From positions 1 to 39,628 of the forward strand of contig JAHZJL010000240.1 of NCBI GenBank assembly GCA_022600935.1: a DNA stretch of 39,628 bases. The letters run 5' to 3'. This stretch comes from Gammaproteobacteria bacterium (GTDB lineage Bacteria > Pseudomonadota > Gammaproteobacteria > Methylococcales > DRLZ01). Below the pieces are notes generated by a model, which had not been told where the DNA came from, made no database searches, and was given only the letters and a program-made list of their open reading frames with translations. Both the position numbers and the translations under genes were made by a program. Of the stretch, positions 1 to 9,594 are shown piece by piece (positions within the stretch are counted from its first letter, which is position 1; the number at the start of each line of letters is the position of its first letter).

Positions 1-1
1 G

Positions 2-112
2 AATAGTCAAATCGATCTGCTTCAACGTATTGTTATTAATCGTTTTGGCAGTCAGCGTTTGCGGAATGAATCAACTGAAAATAAAGCCCGACTCTACTCG
101 ATGAGCAATTAA
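2..112 (+). CDS. 3' end of an unidentified gene cut by the window edge
   Basis: An open frame enters from the left edge and ends at TAA, giving about 36 residues rich in Arg, Asn and Ser (ending KARLYSMSN). No motif is recognisable. Its stop overlaps the stop of the transposase remnant on the other strand, so the two frames converge and share four bases. It could be the tail of a real gene or another piece of the decayed mobile element next to it. Only sequence to the left of the window would settle this. Confidence 0.3.
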   Translation, partial: NSQIDLLQRIVINRFGSQRLRNESTENKARLYSMSN

Positions 113-480
113 CAACCTTGAATGTGAATTACAAAGCTAAGTGGCAAATGATTCCAGAAAAATATCGCAACCGCCAGTTGGCAAAAAACATGGACCATCA
201 ACCCCTGGAATGAGCCAACCTTCCTTACACATTCAATCCCTGTTTTTTCTTGATACCTGCCAAATAGTGTGTCAATCGGTGGGCGAACTCTGGAAACTGC
301 TGTTGATAGCCAGTGTTAATCTGCATCCAGGTCTTTTTGTCCTATGTGTTGTTTGACAGGTGTTAATACAGTCAACTTTTGTTGGTCTTTATTAGCCCCG
401 AATCTGGTCGATGGTATGCCTTATCGCCATTAAAATAGAATTTCTTCGTCGAACAGACCTGCTGTCAGCAATCTCGTTGG
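109..480 (-). pseudogene. decayed DDE transposase, C-terminal part
   Basis: Read on the minus strand, this stretch encodes the C-terminal part of a DDE transposase of the IS4/IS5-like kind. GDKAYH is followed in another frame by LTVLTPVKQHIGQKDLDAD, then TAVSRVRPPIDTLF, EKTGIECVRKVGS and GLMVHVFCQLAVAIFFW. It is dead: a frameshift separates GDKAYH from the rest near 405-415, and a TAA at 316-318 interrupts the frame after DLDAD. The N-terminal half is not recognisable beyond about 480, and I could not identify terminal inverted repeats. The ORF-track entry at 141-356 on the plus strand is the antisense shadow of this remnant. Family assignment is from motif memory; the frameshift and stop are visible directly. 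Confidence 0.6.
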
Positions 481-714
481 CTACGCACGCTTTGAAACGA
501 TGTCCTGGTTTTTTTGCGAGCGCAAAGGGAAAGGAGCCTGGCTAATAGCGCATTGCCATTACCATGCCTCGTTTGGTCAGATTGAATGATTAAGAAAATT
601 AAATTTCCGACTCAGGTTAAAACTAATTTACCTTGAATACTCTTAATCAATGAGTTGGATTAAATGTTTTAGTTAGCTTTATTTCATGATACATTGCAAA
701 TAAATAGCTAAACA

Positions 715-746
715 CTGAAAACATTCGTGTCTCTACCTGTTTTCAG
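715..746 (+). promoter_or_regulatory. inverted repeat in the sodC leader
   Basis: CTGAAAAC (715-722) and GTTTTCAG (739-746) form perfect 8-base arms around a 16-base loop, ending 33 bases before the sodC start. It could be an operator or an mRNA hairpin; nothing shows which. The rest of 481-779 is AT-rich with no gene that I can see. Confidence 0.3.
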
Positions 747-779
747 CATTTTGCAACAATAAAAAATTTTGAGGGTAAT

Positions 780-1295
780 ATGAATAGATGTATAGTTTTT
801 TTACTTGTGCTGCTGGCCGGTCCGGTTATCGCTGAAGTGACTGTGCCAATGCATGCTGTCAAAACAGATGGTGCAGGCGAAAGCTTGGGTCAGATTTCAG
901 TGTCTGAGTCCAAATATGGATTGGTCTTTTCTCCGTCATTGAAGGGACTGTCACCAGGGTTGCATGGTTTTCATTTACATCAAAACCCAAGTTGTGATCC
1001 AAAACCAAAACAGGGCAAAATTGTTCCTGCAGGTGGAGCTGGGGGACATTATGATCCAGCTTCGGCAAACCTTCATGATACCCCCTGGGGAGCAGGTCAT
1101 ATCGGAGACTTACCGGCACTCTTTGTGGGTGCTGATGGGGTTGCACAGCATCCGGTCCTGGCTCCAAGATTGAAACTCAGTGATTTAAAAGCAAAAGCAC
1201 TGGTTATTCATGCTGGTGGCGATAATTATTCGGACAAACCAGCTGCGTTAGGTGGCGGCGGCGCACGGGTTGCCTGCGGAATGATTAGTCAGTAA
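780..1295 (+). CDS. sodC: periplasmic Cu/Zn superoxide dismutase
   Basis: This enzyme converts superoxide to hydrogen peroxide and oxygen in the periplasm. The 171-residue product starts with a Sec signal peptide (about residues 1-18, ending GPVIA). It keeps the expected metal site: copper ligands H65 and H67 in GFHLHQ, bridging H90 in GGHYDP, H144 in LVIHAGG, and zinc ligands around H99, H107 and D110. C72 and C166 are placed for the family's conserved disulfide. GAGGGTAAT just before the ATG supplies a ribosome-binding site. The gene stands alone, convergent with the oxidoreductase at 1348. A small stem (AGTCAG/CTGACT) spans its stop codon, with no T-tract, so termination there is uncertain. 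Function is confident because every ligand is present. Confidence 0.95.
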   Translation: MNRCIVFLLVLLAGPVIAEVTVPMHAVKTDGAGESLGQISVSESKYGLVFSPSLKGLSPGLHGFHLHQNPSCDPKPKQGKIVPAGGAGGHYDPASANLHDTPWGAGHIGDLPALFVGADGVAQHPVLAPRLKLSDLKAKALVIHAGGDNYSDKPAALGGGGARVACGMISQ

Positions 1296-1347
1296 GCTTT
1301 CGCTGACTCAACATTGATCCTTTCGAAGCATTACAGTTGAGCAGGGT

Positions 1348-2196
1348 TTAGCTGTTGTGTACAGCATCATAAACACACGAGTAATCTTCTCTTTGGTGTT
1401 CCTGCCTGGCGTGTTGATAGAGATTGAGTAACACATTAATCAAATCTGTATTCATTTCACCTGATTCCCGATTGAACAGTTTAAGGTCTTTAATCAGATG
1501 TTCAGTCGGGAAATTTGGATTTTGATAGTTGTTGTCCAGCATTTTCGATAGTTTTTTATCGAAAGTTGGGGCATACAGAGCACTTTTTCTCAAAATCTCC
1601 ATAAATGTTTCTGTATCGACATGATGGTTTTGAGTAAATGCCAGACTGGTTGAAAAAGCGACTGTTAGCGAGCCAATGAGCTGGTTTAATGCCAGCTTTA
1701 AGGCTGACGCATGTCCAATTTCACCAATCAATCGAGGTTCAGGCCCGAAACAGGACAATAGGGGTTTTAACTGATTGAATAATGACTCTGAACCACCAGC
1801 CATTATGATCAGATTTCCTGTTTGTGCTTCCGGTATGCTGCCTAATACAGGCGCTTCAAGATAATAACCACCTCTTGTGCTGATATCTTCGGCAATTTGC
1901 TGGCTTTCATTAGGGCCAATTGTTGCCATTTGAATCAGTGTTTTATGCTTAAGATGAATTCCATCAAGAGTTGAACGAATGGCTTCAGCATCACTGAGCA
2001 TGGTGATGATGACTTTAGACGTTTCAATCGCTTGATCAGGGTTGTCTGCAATAAACAGATTATTGTGTTGCAGAGCTTCAGCCTTGGCACGTGTTCGATT
2101 CCAGACCTTGACATGGTAGTTTTGATGCAACAGTCTGTAAATCATCGGGCTGCCCATTAATCCTGACCCCAGCCAGGCAATCTGATTCGTTTGCAT
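1348..2196 (-). CDS. NAD(P)-dependent beta-hydroxyacid dehydrogenase family oxidoreductase
   Basis: The 282-residue protein belongs to the 3-hydroxyisobutyrate dehydrogenase / GLYR superfamily. It has an N-terminal Rossmann motif (LGSGLMGSP, residues 9-17), the substrate-loop region APVLGS followed by the usual xxxAxxGxL pattern (about 115-130), and the catalytic lysine with its Asn partner (K167 and N171 in ALKLALN). The C-terminal helical domain is complete. Such enzymes oxidise or reduce small beta-hydroxyacids or aldehydes such as succinic semialdehyde or glyoxylate; the substrate cannot be told from sequence alone. It is the last gene of the minus-strand run from aas, but the 147-base gap to DUF2905 may hold its own promoter. 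Confidence 0.85.
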   Translation of the reverse strand: MQTNQIAWLGSGLMGSPMIYRLLHQNYHVKVWNRTRAKAEALQHNNLFIADNPDQAIETSKVIITMLSDAEAIRSTLDGIHLKHKTLIQMATIGPNESQQIAEDISTRGGYYLEAPVLGSIPEAQTGNLIIMAGGSESLFNQLKPLLSCFGPEPRLIGEIGHASALKLALNQLIGSLTVAFSTSLAFTQNHHVDTETFMEILRKSALYAPTFDKKLSKMLDNNYQNPNFPTEHLIKDLKLFNRESGEMNTDLINVLLNLYQHARQEHQREDYSCVYDAVHNS

Positions 2197-2343
2197 TGTT
2201 ATGGTGAGTTTGTCTATATGATTGGACAGAAACTGACTTTGTTGGCTATATCAAGGAGTTGGATGGTTGCCAATTGGTCATTTGAGTTAGAAATGGTCAA
2301 TAGATTATGACATGAATGCCATGCAAGCGATTTAGGCGTGATA

Positions 2344-2559
2344 TCAATGCTTGAAAAACAGGTTAATAATAATCGAGAACACGATACTGACAACGATCAT
2401 TGAAGTGATTGGAAAAAAGAAAAAGGAGTTTTCTTTTTCGACACGGATATCACCGGGTAGTTTCCCAAACCAGTTGACGAGCCAGGGGGCATAATTCATC
2501 ACCAGCCCGATGACAAGCAATAACAGCCCAACAGTAATGAAAAGTTTGCTGAAATTCAT
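2344..2559 (-). CDS. DUF2905 small membrane protein
   Basis: The 71-residue protein has two hydrophobic segments (about residues 5-22 and 48-67) joined by a short loop carrying WFGKLPGDIRVE. That loop, with its GxLPGDI core, is the signature I associate with DUF2905. Function is unknown; it should sit in the inner membrane with the conserved loop on one face. It lies 59 bases downstream of gloA on the same strand and is probably co-transcribed with it. Length and architecture fit a complete family member. Confidence 0.8.
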   Translation of the reverse strand: MNFSKLFITVGLLLLVIGLVMNYAPWLVNWFGKLPGDIRVEKENSFFFFPITSMIVVSIVFSIIINLFFKH

Positions 2560-2618
2560 GGTTGTCTTATGTAGATCAGAGGCATCTTAAGAATGTCGAG
2601 CTTAGCCTGAAGTATCAA

Positions 2619-3014
2619 TCAATTGGTTAAGGCACAGTCCACCAGTAATTCTATTTTATAACCATCCGGGTCTTCAACAAAGGCAATCACAGTTGTTCCG
2701 CCTTTCATGGGTCCGGCATCGCGAATAATGTTGCCCCCATTGGCTCGTATTTTGTCACATGCTTTGTATACATCATCCACACCTATCGCGATATGCCCGT
2801 ATCCTTCACCAAGGTCGTATGACTCAGTATCCCAGTTATGGGTGAGTTCAAGCACTGCTGTTTCTTCTTCCGGCGCATAACCCAGATAGGCCAGGCTGAA
2901 TTGACCGTCGGGATAATCGTGACGGCGTAATAATGTCATGCCGAGAATATCGGTATAGAAATGTAAGGATTTTTCCAGATCACCAACCCGGATCATGGTA
3001 TGTAGTATGCGCAT
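2619..3014 (-). CDS. gloA: lactoylglutathione lyase (glyoxalase I)
   Basis: GloA isomerises the methylglyoxal-glutathione hemithioacetal to S-lactoylglutathione, the first step of cytosolic methylglyoxal detoxification. The 131-residue protein keeps all four metal ligands at the same numbers as I recall for the E. coli enzyme: H5, E56, H74 and E122. The short length is that of the Ni/Co-dependent bacterial class. A clear AGGAG lies eight bases before the ATG. It sits 52 bases downstream of lplT on the same strand, so it may be read from the aas-lplT transcript, though its strong ribosome-binding site also fits independent translation. Confidence 0.96.
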   Translation of the reverse strand: MRILHTMIRVGDLEKSLHFYTDILGMTLLRRHDYPDGQFSLAYLGYAPEEETAVLELTHNWDTESYDLGEGYGHIAIGVDDVYKACDKIRANGGNIIRDAGPMKGGTTVIAFVEDPDGYKIELLVDCALTN

Positions 3015-3066
3015 GATTCAAACTCCTTATTGAGTGTACTCATTAGTATTGGTAACAGGTTTAACT

Positions 3067-4239
3067 TTAATCACCTGAGACAAGACCTTCTGTTTTTTTC
3101 GGTAGATTCATGGTGACCAGTGTTGCAAAGAACAGCACAACCAGTCCGGTTGCAATGACGGAGTGAACGACCGGAAATTCCAGGCTCTCTGCCAGGGTAT
3201 AGATTCCCACTGAAATTAACATACAGGTATTATTGCAGAAATTAAGTATGGCAACAGCCGATCCGCTGCCGATTGATTGATGTCCGATTTCCTGCAAGGT
3301 TGCGTTAATTGGCACGATGTACAGTCCACCGGCAATACCAATGACTAACAAGGTAATCTGTGCGGGAATCAATGAGGTCACAAAACCCAGTGCAAGGATT
3401 AAAAATCCAAGTGCGAATCCCGCAAATCGAACCCGTCGCAAGTGGTGCATAGGTATGAATTTTGGGGCCAGCGCAGCGCCAATGATAATGCCAATTGCCA
3501 GAAACAGGGTCAGCTGAGCCACATCACTGGCGTTGGTCATGCCCAGTACAATGGCTCCCCACGCGACCAGCATGACCCGCAGAACTGCTGCTGCCGACCA
3601 AAATAAAGCAGCGCTGAACAAGCTGAATCGCGCAATAGGTTTTGCGACAAACAATTTTATATCCTTGATGAAGTCCATCGCAGTCGGTTTGATCGATCCG
3701 CTATGCATGACTGATGGCAGCATCAAGGTCGCTGCAGCAGACAGGAAAAACAAAACAATCGTCATCTGTAAAGCCAGTGGTATGGAATGGTCAGCAACTT
3801 TGGCACCGACCACCATGCCCAACAGGATTGCGACAATCGTTGAACCTTCTACCCAGCTGTTAGCCTTAACCAGCTCATCTTCATCAACAAGTTCCGGTAA
3901 GATGCCATATTTTGCCGGGCTGTACAAAGCCGCACCAGCACCGACCAGTATGAAAGCAATTAATGGTTCGACCTTGATCAGGATCAACATGGCTCCCAGC
4001 GCTTTTAATACATTTCCGATCAATAATACGTAACGTTTTTGGTGTTGATCGGCAAACGGCCCGGCAAACGGCGCCAGGGCAATATAGGCAAAAATAAATA
4101 CCGATTGAATGGCAGGAATATACCAGCTCGGCAAATCGCTGTGTTGCATAACCAGTGCAACAACGGCAAACAAAATGGCATTATCGCCAAATGCTGATAA
4201 AAATTGGGCAAAGATTAACGCAACAATGGATTTATTCAT
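3067..4239 (-). CDS. lplT: lysophospholipid transporter LplT
   Basis: LplT flips lysophospholipids, mainly lysophosphatidylethanolamine, across the inner membrane so that Aas can re-acylate them. The 390-residue major-facilitator protein has about twelve hydrophobic helices and starts with ALIFAQFLSAFGDNAILFAV, typical of the LplT family (E. coli about 397 residues). Its start codon overlaps the stop of aas by four bases (ATGA), which implies translational coupling. The pairing with aas is the strongest functional evidence. No truncation is seen. Confidence 0.93.
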   Translation of the reverse strand: MNKSIVALIFAQFLSAFGDNAILFAVVALVMQHSDLPSWYIPAIQSVFIFAYIALAPFAGPFADQHQKRYVLLIGNVLKALGAMLILIKVEPLIAFILVGAGAALYSPAKYGILPELVDEDELVKANSWVEGSTIVAILLGMVVGAKVADHSIPLALQMTIVLFFLSAAATLMLPSVMHSGSIKPTAMDFIKDIKLFVAKPIARFSLFSAALFWSAAAVLRVMLVAWGAIVLGMTNASDVAQLTLFLAIGIIIGAALAPKFIPMHHLRRVRFAGFALGFLILALGFVTSLIPAQITLLVIGIAGGLYIVPINATLQEIGHQSIGSGSAVAILNFCNNTCMLISVGIYTLAESLEFPVVHSVIATGLVVLFFATLVTMNLPKKTEGLVSGD

Positions 4240-6455
4240 GAGTTCAGTTTCTGCGCGGCTAGTTGTAATACAGCAGGATAATCGACTTTCCCGGAGGCCA
4301 GTAACGGTACTTCTTCAGTGGTGATGACGTGTTTGGGGATGTTTAATTCAGAGTAGCCCTTTGCTGAACTGGTCAACTCCGCACGCTTGGCATCGAGTCG
4401 GGTAGTCATTAATACGATACATTCTCCCTTGGCAGCGTCCGGCAAGTTGACAGCGGCGTGAATTGCATCCGGCCAGGTCGAAGTTGCCAACTGTTCGGTC
4501 ACAGTGAGCGAGACCATTTCACCACCGATTTTGGCAAAGCGTTTGGCGCGCCCCAGAATGTGCAGAAATCCGTTCTCATCGATGGATACGATATCTCCGG
4601 TATCATACCAGCCATCGCCAAATATGGATGTTGGCGGAACCAGTCGATCGGGATTGTCGTGCAACCGGTAACCAAGCATGATATTGGGACCGGCAACATG
4701 TAAACGTTGACCATTTGCGATACCTTCAACTGTTTCCAGCTGATATTGAATGCCGGGCAGCAAGCGACCGACCGAGCCGGATTGATGATACATCGGAGTG
4801 TTCAGCGACAGGGCAGGGGCGGTTTCTGTGGCACCATAACCTTCAAAAATGCGGATGCCGAATTTGTCCATCCAGATATCCCGGGTATCCTGTTGCAGTT
4901 TTTCCGCTCCGGCAAATACATAGCGAACCGCATTGAAATCATAAGGATGTGCGTGTTTGGCATAGCCGCGTAAGAAAGTGTTGGTGCCAAAAAATACAGT
5001 CGCGGCACTTTCATAAGCAAATTCGGGAACGATTTTATAGTGCAACGGTGATGGATACAGAAAGACTTTCATCCCATACAATACAGGCAGCAGGGTTCCA
5101 GCCGTCAAGCCGAATGAATGAAACATGGGCAGGGCGTTGAGTACAATGTCTTGCCCGCTGAAGTCGCAGCATGTCGAAATCTGTTCACGGTTGGCAAGCA
5201 GATTAGCGTGCGATAGGACAACACCTTTGGGTTTTCCTTCCGAGCCTGAAGTAAACAGAATAACTGCCGGGTCATCAGGTTGAATCGATTGTCTTGAATA
5301 CCAGAACCGGGCTGTTTTACTTTTGGCCAGGTATCTCAATTTGTCTTTAGTTGTGATACCCGTACATAATTCCTCGAGATAGACAATTTCGACCTGTTGC
5401 TGCAACGCCTCGATCAAGTCATGAATTTTAGCGGCTTCAACAAATGCCCTGGAAGTGACAATGTGTTGCAACCTGGCAATTTCGCAGGCCGACAATAATG
5501 AGTGAATACCAACGCTGGTATTGAGAATCGCTGGAATTCTGTTGTTGGCAAACAAGCCGAACAATACACAGGCATGCGCTGTTGCATTCGGTAGCAACAC
5601 ACCAATCCGTTCACCGGGGTTGACCAGGCCACATAATTGATCACCGACCAGTAAACTGCGCGCGATGAAATGATCGTAACTCAGTGGCTCGCGTTTTATG
5701 TCTTCGATGATGTAGGATTTGCCGCCATGGATTTGCCGCGCTTCCAGCAATGCTGAAAAAATATCCTGACGATAATGACTGGTTTGGAACATCATCTCCG
5801 CCATCAGATCAGCCAGAAGCTGGCTGGCGGCTTCCCGCCGTTCTCGATTGTTGGTAATTTCAGCAGGTGGATGAATAGAACGGGCCGGTAGAATAGACAA
5901 GGTGATTTTTGGAAACCAGCGTGTACGGAAATGAAGACCGCATTTTGCAAACGGCGTATATTGCGCACCATCGACCCGCACCGGAAGCACTTTGGCCCCG
6001 GCTTTTTCCGCGATCATCCCGGTGCCATCATAAATTTTCATCAATGTGCCGGTTGTGGAAATGCGTCCTTCAGGAAAAATTATCGCGCGATGACCTTGTT
6101 TAAGATATTTGATCAGTGCTTTTGACGACAATGGATTAGTTGGATCCATTTCAAAAACATTGGCCAGTATCGAACAGGAAAATTTTATAAACGGTTGTTG
6201 AGCAACGCGGGTATTGATGGCATAAGTTGGCGTTAAGGGTAGAAAAGAACCAAGTAACACCGGGTCCAGAAAAGAGACGTGATTGGCAACGATGACAAGC
6301 GGTGTTTGTGCCTGATGGTAATGTTCCAGGCCTTTGATTTCGACCCGGTACAAGCATCTGAACACAATACGCAGAAAAAACTTGACGACCCTGGTCAGTA
6401 AAGGCCAGCGAACCGTGGTGACGTTGTGTTGAAGATCCGTTGTTGTCATTGACAC
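4236..6455 (-). CDS. aas: bifunctional 2-acyl-glycerophosphoethanolamine acyltransferase / acyl-ACP synthetase
   Basis: Aas activates a fatty acid with ATP, loads it on bound ACP and uses it to re-acylate lysophosphatidylethanolamine at the inner membrane. The 739-residue protein contains both halves. An N-terminal PlsC-type acyltransferase has the HxxxxD motif (H59-D64 in NHVSFLD) and FPEGR (about 127-131). A C-terminal adenylate-forming domain has the AMP-binding motif FTSGSEGKPKG (about 401-411), then MFHSFGL and GYGATET. E. coli Aas is 719 residues. The track start is a GTG at 6455; an ATG two codons later (6449) is an equally reasonable start. It is the first gene of the minus-strand block and overlaps lplT by four bases. 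Confidence 0.94.
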   Translation of the reverse strand: MSMTTTDLQHNVTTVRWPLLTRVVKFFLRIVFRCLYRVEIKGLEHYHQAQTPLVIVANHVSFLDPVLLGSFLPLTPTYAINTRVAQQPFIKFSCSILANVFEMDPTNPLSSKALIKYLKQGHRAIIFPEGRISTTGTLMKIYDGTGMIAEKAGAKVLPVRVDGAQYTPFAKCGLHFRTRWFPKITLSILPARSIHPPAEITNNRERREAASQLLADLMAEMMFQTSHYRQDIFSALLEARQIHGGKSYIIEDIKREPLSYDHFIARSLLVGDQLCGLVNPGERIGVLLPNATAHACVLFGLFANNRIPAILNTSVGIHSLLSACEIARLQHIVTSRAFVEAAKIHDLIEALQQQVEIVYLEELCTGITTKDKLRYLAKSKTARFWYSRQSIQPDDPAVILFTSGSEGKPKGVVLSHANLLANREQISTCCDFSGQDIVLNALPMFHSFGLTAGTLLPVLYGMKVFLYPSPLHYKIVPEFAYESAATVFFGTNTFLRGYAKHAHPYDFNAVRYVFAGAEKLQQDTRDIWMDKFGIRIFEGYGATETAPALSLNTPMYHQSGSVGRLLPGIQYQLETVEGIANGQRLHVAGPNIMLGYRLHDNPDRLVPPTSIFGDGWYDTGDIVSIDENGFLHILGRAKRFAKIGGEMVSLTVTEQLATSTWPDAIHAAVNLPDAAKGECIVLMTTRLDAKRAELTSSAKGYSELNIPKHVITTEEVPLLASGKVDYPAVLQLAAQKLNS

Positions 6456-6662
6456 ATTTCCCGACTTGTTAAAAGTAAGTTCCGAACAGGATGAGCAGTT
6501 ATCAATTCAGTATTCTGTATTGTTAAATGTCACCGTCGGATACATTGTCTGGTAAGAAAAAATTGCTCAACATTGTACATGAGTTACTTATACAGAGATT
6601 AAAGCTTTTGCAGATGATTCTCCTGGCAATAAACAAAACAGCTCTGGTTCCGGGCTTTGGAT

Positions 6663-7466
6663 TCATAAAAGAAGCTTTATTGCAATAATCAATAAAAACA
6701 GTGCAAACAGTCGTTTAAAGAGTTTGACCGGTAACCGTTTGGCCAACCTGGCTGCCAGTGGTGCCACAAAAACACTGGTTGCGATAATTGTCAGAAAAGC
6801 TGGCACATAAATGTAACCAACAGTGTATTCAGGTAAGTCTGAATGCGTGCTTGTCAAAAAAGCATATCCCAGGCTGCCTGCCAGAGCAATTGGAATTCCA
6901 CAGGCTGCAGATATCGCAACCGCATTACGCATGGCAAATCCGTAATAATTCAAAAACGGAACCGTTAACGTTCCACCACCGATACCCAGCAACGCAGATA
7001 TGGTCCCGATCAGCATGCCTGCAACAGATAATACTGATTTGTTCATCTGTTTGATGTATTGTGCCGGGATGTTCTGGGTCCACATTTTGAATGCGACCAG
7101 CAGCAGATAGATGGCAAACATTGATTTAAGATATTGTCCGGGTAGATATCCTGCAATGTAAGACCCGATCAACCCGCCAGCAAACATCCAGGGAGCAAGG
7201 GTTATCACGTCGCTGATTGTTAACGTCCCCAGACGATAATGTGCCGTTGCAGAGGACAGTGATGTCGGGATTATTGTCGCCAATGATGTGGCTATAGCGA
7301 GATGCACGACACTGTCAGCGGCAAAACCGGACACGTTGAACAACCAGATCATCATCGGTACCAGGATAATTCCTCCACCAATGCCGAATAAACCTGACAG
7401 CAATCCGGCTAATATGCCTGATATCGACAGATAGATTAACAGTCGGATCAATTCCGCTTCAGACAT
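6663..7466 (-). CDS. TauE/SafE family anion exporter (first paralog)
   Basis: The 267-residue membrane protein has about eight hydrophobic helices and two copies of the family's glycine-rich signature: GLLSGLFGIGGGIILVPMM near the N-terminus and TISALLGIGGGTLTVPFL after the middle. TauE/SafE (former DUF81) proteins move small anions, often sulfite, sulfoacetate or related sulfur compounds, across the inner membrane, but substrates vary widely. It is flanked by gaps of about 207 and 142 bases and appears to be a single-gene unit. A second, more divergent family member lies at 9595-10320 beyond tyrS. The substrate cannot be assigned from sequence. Confidence 0.85.
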   Translation of the reverse strand: MSEAELIRLLIYLSISGILAGLLSGLFGIGGGIILVPMMIWLFNVSGFAADSVVHLAIATSLATIIPTSLSSATAHYRLGTLTISDVITLAPWMFAGGLIGSYIAGYLPGQYLKSMFAIYLLLVAFKMWTQNIPAQYIKQMNKSVLSVAGMLIGTISALLGIGGGTLTVPFLNYYGFAMRNAVAISAACGIPIALAGSLGYAFLTSTHSDLPEYTVGYIYVPAFLTIIATSVFVAPLAARLAKRLPVKLFKRLFALFLLIIAIKLLL

Positions 7467-7608
7467 ACACTTGTGTTGACAGTTTCAACGGTGTTGTTTT
7501 GATGCGAGCAGAGTAAATATTGTCATCAGACAAACTCCGTTTTGTTAATAGCGTTGATATCAAATGCCCTGAAATAGCAACTCATAATCAGAACAGCTAT
7601 GATGAGGG

Positions 7609-8088
7609 TTAACGGCTGGCAGGATTCAAGTTGATCTGGCCATCGTAATCAAAAGGAATTCTCTGGTCCCAGTTACCGACATTGACATCGCCGATCAGCC
7701 GATATTCGAAATTGCCGTTACCTTTCAGCGCAAAATCCTGGATTTGGCTGAACAGGGAGACAGTACTGCTGATCACTTCAGTTTCAATGATTGCGCTGTC
7801 ATAGGCAGGAACAGTAACATGTTCGCGACTGACGCCATTGGCAAACCGGCTGCCGTTCAATTCCAGAACATAGTTCATTGCCTCCAGAGGCAGATCAAAA
7901 TCATTGGGATTCTGAACGCGTAACTGGAGTCGGTAAGTTTGTTCAAACAAGGTCATGTTAAGTGGCTCGATTCCTGCCAGCGTAATCGTCGGAGGTTCGA
8001 TTCTGGAAGGGAAATGCGAACACGACGCCAGGAAAAAGCACAGAGCGATCAGGAAAGTATGAATTAACTGACGTATTGAGAAAATCAT
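7609..8088 (-). CDS. LEA14-like (WHy domain) lipoprotein
   Basis: The 159-residue product begins with a lipoprotein signal (hydrophobic run ending LASC, Cys at about residue 23). The mature part has the water-stress-and-hypersensitive-response/LEA type 2 pattern: a beta-sandwich with LRVQNPNDFDLPLEAMNY followed by LNGSRFANGVS. In bacteria these are envelope-anchored proteins of uncertain role, sometimes linked to desiccation or membrane stress. It is divergent from tyrS, with 285 bases between the two starts for both promoters. Function beyond the fold is unknown. Confidence 0.75.
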   Translation of the reverse strand: MIFSIRQLIHTFLIALCFFLASCSHFPSRIEPPTITLAGIEPLNMTLFEQTYRLQLRVQNPNDFDLPLEAMNYVLELNGSRFANGVSREHVTVPAYDSAIIETEVISSTVSLFSQIQDFALKGNGNFEYRLIGDVNVGNWDQRIPFDYDGQINLNPASR

Positions 8089-8373
8089 GGTTCATAATAC
8101 CTGTTAAATATAGTGACATCTAAAATACCTTGTATTGAGCCAATGAACAACCAGTGCCATGACTGGAATCAATCAAATCATGATTCCGTGACCGCCAGGT
8201 TCAACACTTATGCTTCAACAAGCCATCAGATACAACCTAAATTGTGTAAAATGTGCGCTGTTTTTATTGATAAATCAGGTTAGACACTCATGCGAAATCG
8301 TTTTGTTAATCTCGTTGAGTATCTGGCTTAAGACATTGTGAAAAACTGTAAATCATTGAAGGAATAACTGAAT

Positions 8374-9570
8374 ATGGATGTGATGGATCAATTTGAGCAA
8401 CTGGCTCGTGGCAGTGATGAAATACTGATCGAGGATCACTTCAAGGAGCGCCTGGCCAGTGGACGTAAATTACGAGTCAAGGCAGGATTCGATCCGACTG
8501 CGCCTGATTTGCATTTAGGGCATACTGTGTTGCTGAACAAGCTCAAGCAGTTTCAGGATCTTGGCCATGAAGTGATTTTTCTGATTGGTGATTTCACCGG
8601 TATGATCGGCGATCCCACCGGTAAGAATGTCACACGCAAACCCCTGTCAAAAGAGGATGTGCTGGAAAACGCTCAAACCTACCAGAATCAGATCTTCAAA
8701 ATCCTCGACCCGGAACAAACAACAGTTGCTTTTAACTCACAATGGATGGGGCAGTTCGATGCGTCTCAACTGATCCAGCTTGCAGCTAAACATACAGTGG
8801 CGCGGATGCTGGAACGCGATGATTTCAACAAGCGTTACACCGGTGGTCAGCCAATAGCGATTCATGAATTCCTGTATCCGCTGATTCAGGGCTATGATTC
8901 AGTTGCTCTGGAAGCGGATATTGAACTGGGCGGCACAGATCAAAAATTCAATCTGCTGGTCGGCCGTCATTTACAAGAGCATTACGGACAGAAACCGCAA
9001 ATTATTCTGACCATGCCGATTCTCGAAGGGCTGGATGGTATCCAGAAAATGTCAAAATCGCTGAACAATTATATCGGTATCACTGACAAACCCAATGACA
9101 TGTTCGGCAAATTGATGTCAATTTCTGATGATTTAATGTGGCGCTATTTTGAGTTGTTGAGTTTTCGTCCCATGTTTGAAATCAATCAATGGAAAACACA
9201 ATGTGATCAAGGCGCCAATCCACGGGATATTAAGGTCAAGCTGGCGCAGGAAATTATTGAACGGTTTCATGACAAGCACGCAGCTGAGCAAGCACTAGCT
9301 GCTTTTGAAGCCCGTTTTAAGCGCGGCGAACTCCCGGATGATCTGCAGGTTAAGGAAATTCAGACACCAGAAGACGGATACCCAATTGCCAACTTACTCA
9401 AAGATGCAGGATTGACTCAAAGCACGTCCGAATCACTACGAATGTTAAAACAAGGTGCAGTGAAAATTGACTCTGAAAAAGTCAGTGATACAAAACATCG
9501 TCTGCAAGCAGGCACAGAACATGTCTACCAGGTTGGTAAACGCCGGATTGCAAAAATCAGACTTGTTTAG
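8374..9570 (+). CDS. tyrS: tyrosyl-tRNA synthetase
   Basis: This enzyme attaches tyrosine to tRNA-Tyr. The 398-residue protein has the class I motifs HLGH (residues 47-50) and KMSKS (225-229), the tyrosine-pocket stretch [19 protein letters not shown], and a C-terminal S4-like RNA-binding domain (about 335-395). An intact KMSKS with this length marks the TyrZ-like subgroup found in many gammaproteobacteria, unlike E. coli TyrS, which has KFGKT. A weak TAAAAT at 8247-8252 may be its -10 box. No T-box or attenuator hairpin is visible upstream. It converges with the permease at 9595, with only 24 bases between stops. Confidence 0.96.
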   Translation: MDVMDQFEQLARGSDEILIEDHFKERLASGRKLRVKAGFDPTAPDLHLGHTVLLNKLKQFQDLGHEVIFLIGDFTGMIGDPTGKNVTRKPLSKEDVLENAQTYQNQIFKILDPEQTTVAFNSQWMGQFDASQLIQLAAKHTVARMLERDDFNKRYTGGQPIAIHEFLYPLIQGYDSVALEADIELGGTDQKFNLLVGRHLQEHYGQKPQIILTMPILEGLDGIQKMSKSLNNYIGITDKPNDMFGKLMSISDDLMWRYFELLSFRPMFEINQWKTQCDQGANPRDIKVKLAQEIIERFHDKHAAEQALAAFEARFKRGELPDDLQVKEIQTPEDGYPIANLLKDAGLTQSTSESLRMLKQGAVKIDSEKVSDTKHRLQAGTEHVYQVGKRRIAKIRLV

Positions 9571-9594
9571 TCAATGGATTCACCTTTATCTGAC

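Noticed and set aside
859-1167. Minus-strand 102-codon ORF inside sodC
   Set aside because: It is an antisense shadow of a gene with all metal ligands intact. The many other overlapping track entries were dropped for the same reason.
8290-8331. 13-codon ORF (MRNRFVNLVEYLA) upstream of tyrS as a leader peptide
   Set aside because: It has one tyrosine codon only and no terminator/antiterminator hairpins follow, so attenuation is unsupported.
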